Below are positions 35,564 to 43,563 of a DNA stretch of 64,000 nucleotides, piece after piece (positions within the stretch are counted from its first letter, which is position 1; every line of letters begins with the position of its first letter). Source of the DNA: a bacterium (GTDB lineage: Bacteria > Auribacterota > UBA3054); the NCBI GenBank assembly GCA_017557885.1, contig JAFYXV010000003.1, forward strand, positions 196,902 to 260,901, in the 5' to 3' direction. A program made the translations under genes and the position numbers. Under the pieces are notes generated by a model. The model searched no databases, was not told the origin of the DNA, and saw only the letters and a list, made by a program, of their open reading frames with translations.

Positions 35564-38188
35564 CTATTCAGTGCTGTTGTCGTTTATCCATTCGTTAAGG
35601 CCTATCGCCAGGGAAGCCGGATCTCCTTCTCCGGAGGAGATCAGTTTCATCTTGAGGCTGAATTTTCCGGTCTTCTTTTTCACGCTGGCTTTGACCGTGG
35701 TCCCTTCCGCGGGAGAACCGGAATAAACTATCACCTTGCCTTTGTCCTCGCCCCGGCAGAGAGAGTCACCCACGAACCTGACATCGCCGTCATCGGTGTT
35801 GATGATAGTCATCTCGGTATCTTCGCCGTAGGCGTCCTTCAGATCGTCCAAGATGACGCCCTTCCCTTTTATCGCGGCTTTGTCAGGCGGCGTGTAATAG
35901 ATCATGCTGCCGTCGTAAGTCAAAAACGAGATATAGTTCGTGGCCCCTTTGTCGGAATAGGAGAACTTGTCGTTCTTCGTCGCGTAAGAGAAGGAAAATC
36001 CGCCGTCTTTAACGACAAGTTTCCCCTTCTCCAGCTTGGGGGAAAACTTTCTGCCGATAAAGATGTTTTTAACAGTGTTGAAGATCCCCATGTAGCCGGT
36101 GTACTCGACCGCGGAGCGGCCTTTGTTTCCAAGCGTCCCCGTAAGCGAGAAATTAAGGCTGCCCTTCCAGTCCATCGGCCTGAAAGTATAGCGGCCTTTG
36201 CCGGAGGTGCGCTCGGAGGCGCGGTAATGGAAGACCAGGGCGCATGGCTGCGGGCCCTGCATGATGTTTTTGGCTCTGGCGATCACCTTGTACTCGCCTT
36301 CCGGAGCTTCGTAGATGTGCAAAACTTCCACGTTGTTAAGGTGGTCGTTAAGAGTGTGCTTCATGCCGTTGGGATCGATAACATAGAGGTCGAGGTCGTT
36401 AACCAGCGCCTTGTCCGCGCCGACCGAACCGGGATAGTCGGACCATACGAGCCCGACGTTCAGGTCGCAAACGGCCTTCTTGGAATAGACGTTGGTGACA
36501 GCCTGGCCGGACTTGCTTAAAGTGAATTCACTGAAAAACATTTCGCCGTCCGTGGGCTCCAGGCTCTCCTTGATGTTGATGTGCCCGTGGCCTTCCACTG
36601 TGTTGGGCCTGACGTCTTCAAATTCTTTCTCATACTGCCCGGGGATAAGCGTGCGGGCGCCGGTCACAAGGATCGCTTTCACAAGCGCGGCGCTGGCCGA
36701 GTCAATACCGTGCTTTTTATTGAGATAATCCCTTATTATGGCGCAGCAGCCGGCCGTAATGGGGCTCGACATGCTGGTGCCGGACATATAGCAGTAATAT
36801 TCACTCCTTACGGAAGAGTGCACATTGCTGGACAAAGTCGAATAAATATAAGTTCCCGGCGCCACGACGTCCGGTTTGATCCTGCCGTCGCGGCAGGGGC
36901 CGCGGCTTGAAAACCAGGCCATGCCCTGGTGCACGCCGTCGTCCGGCTTGGCGTCGCTGCCCTCTTCCGGACGGTAGCTTTCCGCGGCTCCCACCGTGAT
37001 GACGTTCTTGGCGGCGGAAGCCTGGTTCATGGTGCTTTGCGTGGGAACATAGGCTTTTTTGTTCGCGTTACCGGATGAAAAGCAGACCGTGTAGTCAGGG
37101 TAGAGCCAGATGAGGGAATCGTATAGACGGGCTTCCGAACTGTAATAGCCGTCGCTGGAAATGCCCCAGCTGTTGTTCATGACGCGGCAGCCGGAATGGT
37201 AAGTGTTCGTAAGATCCGCCGCGTTGCCTACGCCGATATATCCGTCGCTCCTGCCGGCGGCCAAAAAGAAAAGCGAAGCGTCCGGCGCCATGCCGCGGTA
37301 CTGGCCTTTGCTGGCTGCTCCCGTGCCGACGGCGGAACCGGCCACATGCGTGCCGTGATCGCCGTTGTCGCGCCAATCGTCGTAAGAGCCGCGCTCCTGG
37401 GCGACTTCGGTGGTGGCGCGTCCTATGATCTTCTTATTCTTGAAGTCGGGATGAATGTTCGCCATGTCGCCGTTGTCCAAGCCCGTGTCGTGAATGCAGA
37501 CCATCTGACCTTTGCCGGTGTAGCCGGCTAACTGCAGATCTTCTAGATTGGCAAGGTTTCCGCTCTTGGCGACGTCGTTCAAAGGCTTCGCCGGAGCATA
37601 AGGCTCGATGAAAGCCACGTCTCCCCTTTTGGCGATCTCTTTTGCCTCGCTGTTCGTGAGTTTAGTCCTGACGCAGGGCTCCAGGGTACCGCTGACTTCC
37701 GCAATATCCGGCGCGCCCAAAGCTTCCAGCGCTTTCACGATATCACCTAGGCATTCCTTCCTGAAAGTTCCCACCTTGACGGGATAGGAGATCTCCTCGC
37801 CTGCCGCGTTGACACCCGTTTCGTCAGCGCCCTGGTAAAGCAGTTTGTATTCCGGCAGATATTCGCCGGCGTAAAGGATTGAGAATTCTTCCAAGAGCGC
37901 CGCAAGATCTCTTTCGGACGACTCAACGAGATAGGCGTTGGGAGGAATGTTGCCGCGGAAAATGATCCCAAGCTTTTCAACACGAACGCGCTCCTCAGCC
38001 GTAAAATTAGTTTCCGGCTGCACGATGTAGAGACGCGTGCCGGCGGAGGAAAGCGAACAGATCCGTGTTTGAGGACTGTTTACGGTAAGCGCGGCCGGAT
38101 CTATGGTGGCCTTGGCAAGTCTTATTTGGCCGGGATCGGCGAAAAGGGAAAGAGCGAGCAGCGAAAGAAGCAGCGGGAGTTTTTTCAT
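35564..38188 (-). CDS. Secreted S8 protease, paralogue 3, with a distinct C-terminal domain and no PEP-CTERM
   Basis: The 874-residue precursor has a signal peptide, the shared pro-region-like domain, and an S8 domain with triad Asp234, His278 and Ser472 (CIHDTGLDNG, HGTHVAG, SGTSMSSP), followed by the P-domain-like part. From residue ~664 it switches to a ~200-residue C-terminal domain (MDWKGSLNF... YSGSPAEGT... TGKFSLKMK) also found as a separate protein encoded just upstream. The jelly-roll modules and PEP-CTERM tail of paralogues 1 and 2 are missing, so this one should be released or anchored differently. AAGGGGTG ribosome site; 10 bases after the upstream gene's stop. Confidence 0.88.
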   Translation of the reverse strand: MKKLPLLLSLLALSLFADPGQIRLAKATIDPAALTVNSPQTRICSLSSAGTRLYIVQPETNFTAEERVRVEKLGIIFRGNIPPNAYLVESSERDLAALLEEFSILYAGEYLPEYKLLYQGADETGVNAAGEEISYPVKVGTFRKECLGDIVKALEALGAPDIAEVSGTLEPCVRTKLTNSEAKEIAKRGDVAFIEPYAPAKPLNDVAKSGNLANLEDLQLAGYTGKGQMVCIHDTGLDNGDMANIHPDFKNKKIIGRATTEVAQERGSYDDWRDNGDHGTHVAGSAVGTGAASKGQYRGMAPDASLFFLAAGRSDGYIGVGNAADLTNTYHSGCRVMNNSWGISSDGYYSSEARLYDSLIWLYPDYTVCFSSGNANKKAYVPTQSTMNQASAAKNVITVGAAESYRPEEGSDAKPDDGVHQGMAWFSSRGPCRDGRIKPDVVAPGTYIYSTLSSNVHSSVRSEYYCYMSGTSMSSPITAGCCAIIRDYLNKKHGIDSASAALVKAILVTGARTLIPGQYEKEFEDVRPNTVEGHGHINIKESLEPTDGEMFFSEFTLSKSGQAVTNVYSKKAVCDLNVGLVWSDYPGSVGADKALVNDLDLYVIDPNGMKHTLNDHLNNVEVLHIYEAPEGEYKVIARAKNIMQGPQPCALVFHYRASERTSGKGRYTFRPMDWKGSLNFSLTGTLGNKGRSAVEYTGYMGIFNTVKNIFIGRKFSPKLEKGKLVVKDGGFSFSYATKNDKFSYSDKGATNYISFLTYDGSMIYYTPPDKAAIKGKGVILDDLKDAYGEDTEMTIINTDDGDVRFVGDSLCRGEDKGKVIVYSGSPAEGTTVKASVKKKTGKFSLKMKLISSGEGDPASLAIGLNEWINDNSTE

Positions 38189-38198
38189 TTGTCACCCC

Positions 38199-38927
38199 TT
38201 AATCCTTGTCTTCCAGGGGAGGATCCGGCACCCAGCAGCACAAGCTCGGCACCACAGAGGTGAAATTCGTGTTGGAAGCCTCCTTTTTGACTTTCATCTT
38301 GAAATTGACTTTTCCGGTCCTTCTTTTCAGAGTAACTTTGATCTTCGTTCCTTCGTAAGGCGAGCCGCTATAGGTGAAATTCTGGCCAATCGGCTGCAAT
38401 TCGACCATGGAATCGCTTACGGCGAAAGGTTTTTCTTCGTCGGAATTGTAAAGCGTGAAGCCGTAATCGTCGTTGAAGTAAGGCATCACGGAATCAAAGA
38501 GCGTTCCCTGCCCTTTGATCTTTCCTATTCCCTGGTTAAGTTCGTTGGAATAGTACATGTCGTCGTTTTTATTAAAAGTCAGAATGGAGATCCAATCCTC
38601 GGCGTAGCGGTCGTTGTAAGTGAATTTTCCTGTCGCAATGGTGTAGATAAATTCGGAACAGTCGTCGCGGAAAACAAAATTGCCGTTCCTCTTTTCGGGA
38701 ATGACCTTCATGCCTACACAGATGTCGTTAAGTTTGTTATAAAGGCCTATCACCTGGTTATCGATAACTTCGTTGAGTCCGGCGCTCGACAAAAAACCAG
38801 TCAGTGTCAGGGTGAAATTGCCCTTCCACGAAAGGGGTAACAGGTCATAATGGCCCTTTTCCGGCTCCTCTTCCGCAAACGCCGCACAAGTGAGGAGCAA
38901 AGCTAAAATGAACAATACTTTTTTCAT
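38199..38927 (-). CDS. Small secreted protein homologous to the C-terminal domain of S8 protease 3
   Basis: The 242-residue precursor starts at MKKVLFILALL, with a clear signal peptide and a GAGGTG ribosome site; the open frame extends 16 codons further upstream. The mature part aligns along nearly its whole length with residues ~664-862 of protease 3: WKG...LTG at the start, VGMKV, KFTYND, WISILTF, IKGQGTLFD, YSGSPYEGT, RTGKVNFKMK. It therefore looks like a detached copy of that domain. It ends with CC near the C-terminus. First gene of the protease 3-protease 2-sixA operon. I know no family for this domain. Confidence 0.82.
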   Translation of the reverse strand: MKKVLFILALLLTCAAFAEEEPEKGHYDLLPLSWKGNFTLTLTGFLSSAGLNEVIDNQVIGLYNKLNDICVGMKVIPEKRNGNFVFRDDCSEFIYTIATGKFTYNDRYAEDWISILTFNKNDDMYYSNELNQGIGKIKGQGTLFDSVMPYFNDDYGFTLYNSDEEKPFAVSDSMVELQPIGQNFTYSGSPYEGTKIKVTLKRRTGKVNFKMKVKKEASNTNFTSVVPSLCCWVPDPPLEDKD

Positions 38928-38960
38928 ACACACCTCGCAATAATTTAAATGGTTATTACA

Positions 38961-38966
38961 ATTATA
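38961..38966 (-). promoter_or_regulatory. -10 box of the small secreted protein/protease operon
   Basis: Minus-strand TATAAT in a very AT-rich stretch, ~34 bases upstream of the ATG at 38927. The -35 is weak (TTTTTA at 17 bases or TTTTAC at 16 bases). Confidence 0.45.
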
Positions 38967-38984
38967 TTTTAACATAAAATTGGT

Positions 38985-39022
38985 AAAAAAAGAAAAAGGC
39001 GCGCCTCAGGAAGCGCGCCCAT
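38985..39022 (-). terminator. Terminator of the infA-rfbC-xer operon
   Basis: The stem GCGCGCC (39013-39019) with GGCGCGC (38998-39004) and an ~8-nt loop is followed on the minus strand by a T-rich run (TTTTTCTTTTTTT). It lies ~30 bases after the recombinase stop. Confidence 0.8.
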
Positions 39023-39053
39023 AAAAAGGGAAAGGAAAAGCGGACGGCCGCCG

Positions 39054-39947
39054 CTATTTTCTGGGATGCGTCTTGTCGTAGACTGCTTTCAGCCTTTCTA
39101 TGGTCACGTGGGTGTAGATCTGAGTGGTGCCGATGCTGGCGTGTCCCAGCATCATCTGGACGCTTCTCAGATCCGCGCCGTTGTCCAGAAGGTGTGTGGC
39201 GAAGCTGTGCCTGAAAACGTGAGGCGTCACATGCTTGTCGATCCCCGCCGAAGCGGCCCGGTCGTTTATCATGCGCTGGATGGTGCGGACGGTCAAAGGC
39301 TTCCCCTTCATACCGGGGAAACAAGGCTCGCCGGACCCGGAGCCGCCGTATTCCGGATGGGCGAAATAAGCCAGCAGGGTTTTTTTTGCTATATCTCCCA
39401 GCATGACATAGCGGGTCTTGTTGCCCTTGCCCACGACCCTGGCCACATTCTCGTCCATATCCAGCATGTTGTGCTTCAAATTGACCAGTTCGGAAACGCG
39501 CAGACCGGTGGAATAAAAAAGCTCCATGATAGCCCTGTCCCTCAAACCCTCCAGTGTCGTCAGATCGGGAACGTCCAGGATCGCCTCGACCTCCTTCAGC
39601 GTAAGCACCGTCGGCAAAGGCTTGCCCCTTTTGGGCGTGACCAGAGAGTCGGCCGGAGAAGAGGAAATGTTGCGGCGCCTGAAATGAAAGGAGAAAAAAG
39701 AACGCAAAGCGGAAGCCTGCCTTGCCACGGTCCTGGGATCGTGATCTTTTTCCGCGACGGAATCGGCCAGAAACGCCCTGAGCATTTCCCTGGTGACCTG
39801 ATCCAGTGCGGGAAGCGAACCGCATTCCTTCAGAAAATTGAAAAAAGCCTCCAGATCCCTTCCGTAACTCAGGATCGTCCTTGGGCTGTAGCGCCGCTCA
39901 CTCTTGAGATATTCCAAAAACTCTTCTCTGGCGGCTTGGAGATCCAT
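39054..39947 (-). CDS. xerC: Tyrosine recombinase XerC/XerD
   Basis: XerC/D recombinases resolve chromosome dimers at dif. The 297-residue protein has the N-terminal SAM-like core-binding domain (residues ~1-85) and the catalytic domain with Arg in STGLRVSEL, Lys region GKGNKTR, HVFRHSFATHLL (His-x-x-Arg), LGHASIGTTQIYTHV with the nucleophile Tyr. Length and composition are those of a housekeeping Xer, not a phage integrase. It could equally be XerD, as only one Xer gene is in the window. It follows rfbC by 6 bases and ends at a terminator. Confidence 0.9.
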   Translation of the reverse strand: MDLQAAREEFLEYLKSERRYSPRTILSYGRDLEAFFNFLKECGSLPALDQVTREMLRAFLADSVAEKDHDPRTVARQASALRSFFSFHFRRRNISSSPADSLVTPKRGKPLPTVLTLKEVEAILDVPDLTTLEGLRDRAIMELFYSTGLRVSELVNLKHNMLDMDENVARVVGKGNKTRYVMLGDIAKKTLLAYFAHPEYGGSGSGEPCFPGMKGKPLTVRTIQRMINDRAASAGIDKHVTPHVFRHSFATHLLDNGADLRSVQMMLGHASIGTTQIYTHVTIERLKAVYDKTHPRK

Positions 39948-39953
39948 ACTTGA

Positions 39954-40508
39954 TCAATATTTGAAATTATGTTCCGCTTCCGCCAGGAAAGGCGCTTTCT
40001 CGTCCTTCGGGGAAGTGATCTTGGGGATCTCCGGAAGAGGCCATTCGACAGCCACGGTGGGGTCGTCCCATCTGAGTCCGCCCTCCGCTTCCGGATGATA
40101 AAATTCCGTGCACTTGTAATGGAAGACCGCCGTGTCGCTCACCACGCAGAAGCCGTGGGCGAAGCCGGGCGGAATGTAAAGGCTCTTTTTGTTCTCGGCG
40201 CTAAGCACATCCCCGACCCATTTGGCGTACCAGGGCGAACCCTTGCGAAGATCCACGGCGACATCGAAGACCGCTCCTTCCACAACGCGCACCAGTTTTC
40301 CCTGAGCATAGGGCGCTTTCTGGAAATGCAATCCCCTGAGAACGCCTTTCCGGCTGCTGCTCATGTTGTCCTGGACAAACTCAACGTCTATGCCGGCCTC
40401 TTCGAAAAGATCCCTGCGGTATGTCTCCATAAAGAAGCCGCGGCTGTCGCCGAAAACATCCGGCTCGATCATCTTCACGTCCGGAATGGAAAGAGAAATA
40501 ATCTTCAT
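39954..40508 (-). CDS. rfbC: dTDP-4-dehydrorhamnose 3,5-epimerase
   Basis: RmlC converts dTDP-4-keto-6-deoxyglucose to the L-lyxo form on the way to dTDP-L-rhamnose. The 184-residue cupin has PDVFGDSRGFFMETY, GVLRGLHFQ (catalytic His), DLRKGSPWYAKW and IPPGFAHGFCVVSD (second catalytic region with Tyr further on, HYKCTEFYHPEAE). The AAGGCA site precedes its ATG. The other rml genes are not in the window. It sits between infA and xerC, consistent with the window's scattered surface-polysaccharide genes. Confidence 0.94.
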   Translation of the reverse strand: MKIISLSIPDVKMIEPDVFGDSRGFFMETYRRDLFEEAGIDVEFVQDNMSSSRKGVLRGLHFQKAPYAQGKLVRVVEGAVFDVAVDLRKGSPWYAKWVGDVLSAENKKSLYIPPGFAHGFCVVSDTAVFHYKCTEFYHPEAEGGLRWDDPTVAVEWPLPEIPKITSPKDEKAPFLAEAEHNFKY

Positions 40509-40518
40509 TCAAATTGCC

Positions 40519-40740
40519 TTAGTCGCGGTAGCGATACGTTATGCGCCCTTTGGTCAGGTCGTAGGGGGACATTTCCAGTTTGACGCGGTCGCCGGCGACG
40601 ATCTTAATGAAGAAGTGGCGCATCCTGCCTGAAATATGGGCAAGCACCTCCATGCCGTTGTCAAGTTTCACACGGTAGAGGGTGCTGGGCAGCACTTTCG
40701 TGACTACGCCCTCAACTTCGATCACATCATCTTTAGCCAT
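40519..40740 (-). CDS. infA: Translation initiation factor IF-1
   Basis: The 73-residue protein is a complete IF-1: [51 protein letters not shown]-1 occupies the A site of the 30S subunit during initiation. It has its own promoter (TTGAAA-17-TATTAT, listed) and no clear ribosome site, and is followed by rfbC after 10 bases. It is unusually away from the ribosomal-protein operon. Confidence 0.97.
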   Translation of the reverse strand: MAKDDVIEVEGVVTKVLPSTLYRVKLDNGMEVLAHISGRMRHFFIKIVAGDRVKLEMSPYDLTKGRITYRYRD

Positions 40741-40770
40741 ATAGTGTTTGGATTGGTTAAATATGGGGAT

Positions 40771-40799
40771 ATAATAGCAGATAAGTGATTTGATTTCAA
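40771..40799 (-). promoter_or_regulatory. infA promoter
   Basis: Minus-strand TTGAAA (40799-40794), 17 bases and TATTAT (40776-40771). Predicted start ~40764, a ~23-nt leader before infA. Confidence 0.65.
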
Positions 40800-40819
40800 G
40801 ATTTCCGTCGTCCGCGGCC

Positions 40820-42202
40820 TCAGTCGGCCGGATTGTCCCCTTCCTGGGAGAAATGGCTTTCCCGCCAAAGTTTGTTCTGCTTCTGATCTTTTCTCACAAC
40901 GATGTTTTTCCCGCCGGCCACCAGAACGGAGCCCGCTTTGGCGTGGCGCGGCTTTGTGACGTATTTTTTGTAAGTGTAAATAACGTCGACCAACGCCAGG
41001 TCCGGCGCCTGGGAAAGGGCAGCGCACATTTCCGCCGCCTCCCGCCAGGCGGTCATGCTGATCTCTCTTTTTTTCTCAGCCCTTATGATGGCGTGGCTGC
41101 CGGGATAATCCCGCACATGCAGCCAGCCGTCGTTGCCGTTGGCCAGTTTTACGGTCACGTAGTCGTTGTCCTTGGCGCTGCGCCCTATTATGATGGTGAA
41201 GCCGTCGCTGGAACGGCAGCTGTAGATCTTGTAGCGGGAGGAGGGAGCCGCCTTCTTGCTCAAGCCGGGAGGTTTTTGCTTAACGGGCTTTTTCCCCTCA
41301 AGGCTAAGCAGGATCTTTTTCATTTCCGGTATTGAAAAAGCGTTCAAACCTTCGATGAGCCTTTTCGTTTCGGCTGCTTCCGCAGCGCATTCTTCGGCCC
41401 TTTTCTTGAGAAGCTCCAAGCCGTTTTTGGCTTTTTCCGCCAGTTTGAAATAATGGCCGATGTTTTCCGCCGGGCTTTTGTCCTTCAGAAGCTTTATCTC
41501 GATTTCCGGCTCGTCAGGCAAAAAAACGTTTTTTACCATGATCGACTCCCTGCGGGGAGTCATGAGGTGGTAGTTGATCTTCAGAAGTTCTCCCAGCGTA
41601 AGGTAATGCTCGTGCCTGCCGGCCTTCTCGAGATCCTCCTTGACTTTGGCGAGTTTGCGCTCCTCCCTGTCCAGCTCTTTTCTCAAATTCTTTTCCAGCA
41701 GGGAACGCAAGGCGTTCAGTTCGTGCGCCTCCCCCTCTCTCTTCATCTCCTCCGGCGCCAGCTCCCGCCACTCATAGGCCGAGGACCTGTCCGGCGGCGG
41801 CGTATAGTCCTCGCCTGCCTGCAGCCGTTTGCTGCTGGAAACAAGAATATGCCCGAACTTGTCGATAAGAGTCGCGTGGGCCCCTGCGCAATGGAGATGA
41901 AGGATGAATCCTTCGGAGAAATAAAGCGAGACCACGGAGGTCTCTTTGCGGAAAACGCACTTTTTCAGCGCAAGGCCCTTCAGGACCTCGGTGTAAGTTC
42001 CAAGGTGATCCGTGTCCTCTGGATACTCCTCCCCGGGGGAATTAAGAGAAAAAGCAAGGGCGCCAAGCGGAGCTGGAGCAAGATAAAGATAAAAGGCGCG
42101 CGCCGACTCCAGGCGGAGAGTCCAGATTATGCCGTTCAGGAGACCGATTTTTTTCAAGGTCGCCGGAAGAGGCGCTTCCTTCCAAAGGTTCAGGTCCGTC
42201 AT
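40820..42202 (-). CDS. rqcH: RqcH/Rqc2 (NFACT) family protein, divergent
   Basis: RqcH binds stalled 50S subunits and recruits tRNA-Ala to add C-terminal Ala tails. The 460-residue protein has the C-terminal NFACT-R domain (residues ~330-450: [54 protein letters not shown]), a long coiled-coil middle (~170-310) and a shortened N-terminal domain. The conserved DR pair needed for tailing in B. subtilis RqcH and yeast Rqc2 aligns with Thr88-Ser89 ([10 protein letters not shown]), so activity may differ. It overlaps the upstream glycosyltransferase by 4 bases. About 100 residues shorter than usual. Confidence 0.8.
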   Translation of the reverse strand: MTDLNLWKEAPLPATLKKIGLLNGIIWTLRLESARAFYLYLAPAPLGALAFSLNSPGEEYPEDTDHLGTYTEVLKGLALKKCVFRKETSVVSLYFSEGFILHLHCAGAHATLIDKFGHILVSSSKRLQAGEDYTPPPDRSSAYEWRELAPEEMKREGEAHELNALRSLLEKNLRKELDREERKLAKVKEDLEKAGRHEHYLTLGELLKINYHLMTPRRESIMVKNVFLPDEPEIEIKLLKDKSPAENIGHYFKLAEKAKNGLELLKKRAEECAAEAAETKRLIEGLNAFSIPEMKKILLSLEGKKPVKQKPPGLSKKAAPSSRYKIYSCRSSDGFTIIIGRSAKDNDYVTVKLANGNDGWLHVRDYPGSHAIIRAEKKREISMTAWREAAEMCAALSQAPDLALVDVIYTYKKYVTKPRHAKAGSVLVAGGKNIVVRKDQKQNKLWRESHFSQEGDNPAD

Positions 42203-43419
42203 AATCCGAGGGCGGTATACAAAGCGAAGACTTTGCGGGCGTTGGACTCGGCGTCAAATTCCTCCGCGGCAAATTTAGCGGCCTTTTCTCCGCAGGAGAC
42301 CCGCAGTTTTTCGTCCCTGGCGAGGCGCTCCAGAGCGGAAGCGAACTTAACGTGATCGAAGGGCGGAACGGTCAGCCCGGTCTCCTCCGGAACGATCTCC
42401 TCCCCGGGGCCGTCTATATTGAAGGCCACCGAAGGCTTGCCGGCGGAGGAAGCCTCCGCTATAAGGCGGGAGAAATGTGGTTCCTGAAAAGGCACGGCAA
42501 GGATGTCGCAGGCTGTCACCAAAGGCATGACGTTGGTGGAGGGACCGCAGAAAGTGACCGTGTCCCAAAGCCCCATCTTGTCTATCATGCGCCTGAGCCT
42601 GTCTGACCAGGACATCAGTCCGAAGAATTTGCGCCAGAAAGGATATTGCTTCTCTGTTTCCACAGGGCCAACCAAAGCCAGATGAAAATTAAGGCCTTCC
42701 TTTTTCAAAAGAGCGGCGGAACGCAAAAGCTTGTGAACGCCCTTCGCCCTGGTGAAACGGCCGAAATAGCCAACCAGGATCTTTTTGGGATCTCCTCCCG
42801 TCAGGCTTGAACGAAAATTAAAGTCCGGCTCCACCGTCTGGTAAGCGGGCACGTCTATGAAATCGAAAACGTCGCAGGTAGGAACGCTTTCCCTGATCCG
42901 CCAGCGTTTGTGTTCCGAAGGAAGCATGAAAACGAAAGCGTTGCCCCACCTTTTAGTAAAATGCCTTATTAGCATGCGCCGGAATCCGGTGTAGCCCCTG
43001 GACAAAACTTCCAAAACATTCACCACCACCGGACAGCCATAGCCGTGCGCCGCCTTAAGGATCCCCGGGACCACGATGGTGTTTATGTGGATCAGGTCCG
43101 GCTTCTCTTCGGCAAATATCCTTTTGGCGGTCCGGTAGGAAGTGAACTGCCCCTTGGTCATCCGAAAGACAAGATGAGGCTTCCTGATACCGTAAAAACC
43201 GTCCGATATATGCAAAAAAGGGATCGCTCTCTCATCCACGACGACCCGGTAGCCGCTCTTTTGGAAAAGATCGGAAGCCGAGCTCTTGCGGATGCACCAA
43301 ATTACGGGATCGTATTTTTCCTTGTCAAGTCTCTTCAAAAGTTCCAGAAGAAGCTGAGGAGCGCCTCCCATTCCGGAGCCGTGGTGAACGAAAAGGATCT
43401 TTTTTCTGCCAACACCCAT
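42199..43419 (-). CDS. Glycosyltransferase family 1/4, GT-B fold
   Basis: The 406-residue cytoplasmic enzyme starts LFVHHGSGMGGAPQLLLELL, the N-terminal Gly-rich donor of GT4, and ends with the C-terminal EX7E-like donor-binding region (VPFQEPHFSRLIAEASSAGKP, then NIDGPGEEIVPEETGL). It should transfer a sugar from a nucleotide donor to a surface glycan; specificity cannot be read. First gene of a pair with rqcH. No other glycan genes lie next to it, although ugd, fcl, GT2 and rfbC are within 15 kb. Confidence 0.85.
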   Translation of the reverse strand: MGVGRKKILFVHHGSGMGGAPQLLLELLKRLDKEKYDPVIWCIRKSSASDLFQKSGYRVVVDERAIPFLHISDGFYGIRKPHLVFRMTKGQFTSYRTAKRIFAEEKPDLIHINTIVVPGILKAAHGYGCPVVVNVLEVLSRGYTGFRRMLIRHFTKRWGNAFVFMLPSEHKRWRIRESVPTCDVFDFIDVPAYQTVEPDFNFRSSLTGGDPKKILVGYFGRFTRAKGVHKLLRSAALLKKEGLNFHLALVGPVETEKQYPFWRKFFGLMSWSDRLRRMIDKMGLWDTVTFCGPSTNVMPLVTACDILAVPFQEPHFSRLIAEASSAGKPSVAFNIDGPGEEIVPEETGLTVPPFDHVKFASALERLARDEKLRVSCGEKAAKFAAEEFDAESNARKVFALYTALGL

Positions 43420-43455
43420 GATCTCTATTAAAATGCCAACCTGTTTTTCTTATTG

Positions 43456-43484
43456 ATTTTATTAAAAAAAGCCCTGCGGTGCAA
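43456..43484 (-). promoter_or_regulatory. Promoter of the glycosyltransferase-rqcH operon
   Basis: Minus-strand TTGCAC (43484-43479), 17 bases and TAAAAT (43461-43456); start ~43449, ~30-nt leader. Confidence 0.55.
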
Positions 43485-43522
43485 GCAAAACCAGCGAAGG
43501 CAGCTTGTCCTGCACGGTGTTT

Positions 43523-43556
43523 AAAAAAGAGAAAGCCGCCTGCGAAGGCGGCTTTC
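43523..43556 (-). terminator. Terminator of the 2-hydroxyacid dehydrogenase gene
   Basis: A perfect 10-bp stem GAAAGCCGCC (43531-43540) / GGCGGCTTTC (43547-43556) with a 6-nt loop; on the minus strand CTCTTTTTT follows. Confidence 0.85.
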
Positions 43557-43563
43557 CATAGCG

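Noticed and set aside
39054-39947. Phage or island integrase marking a mobile element
   Set aside because: Length and motifs are of housekeeping XerC/D; there are no attachment repeats, phage genes or adjacent tRNA.
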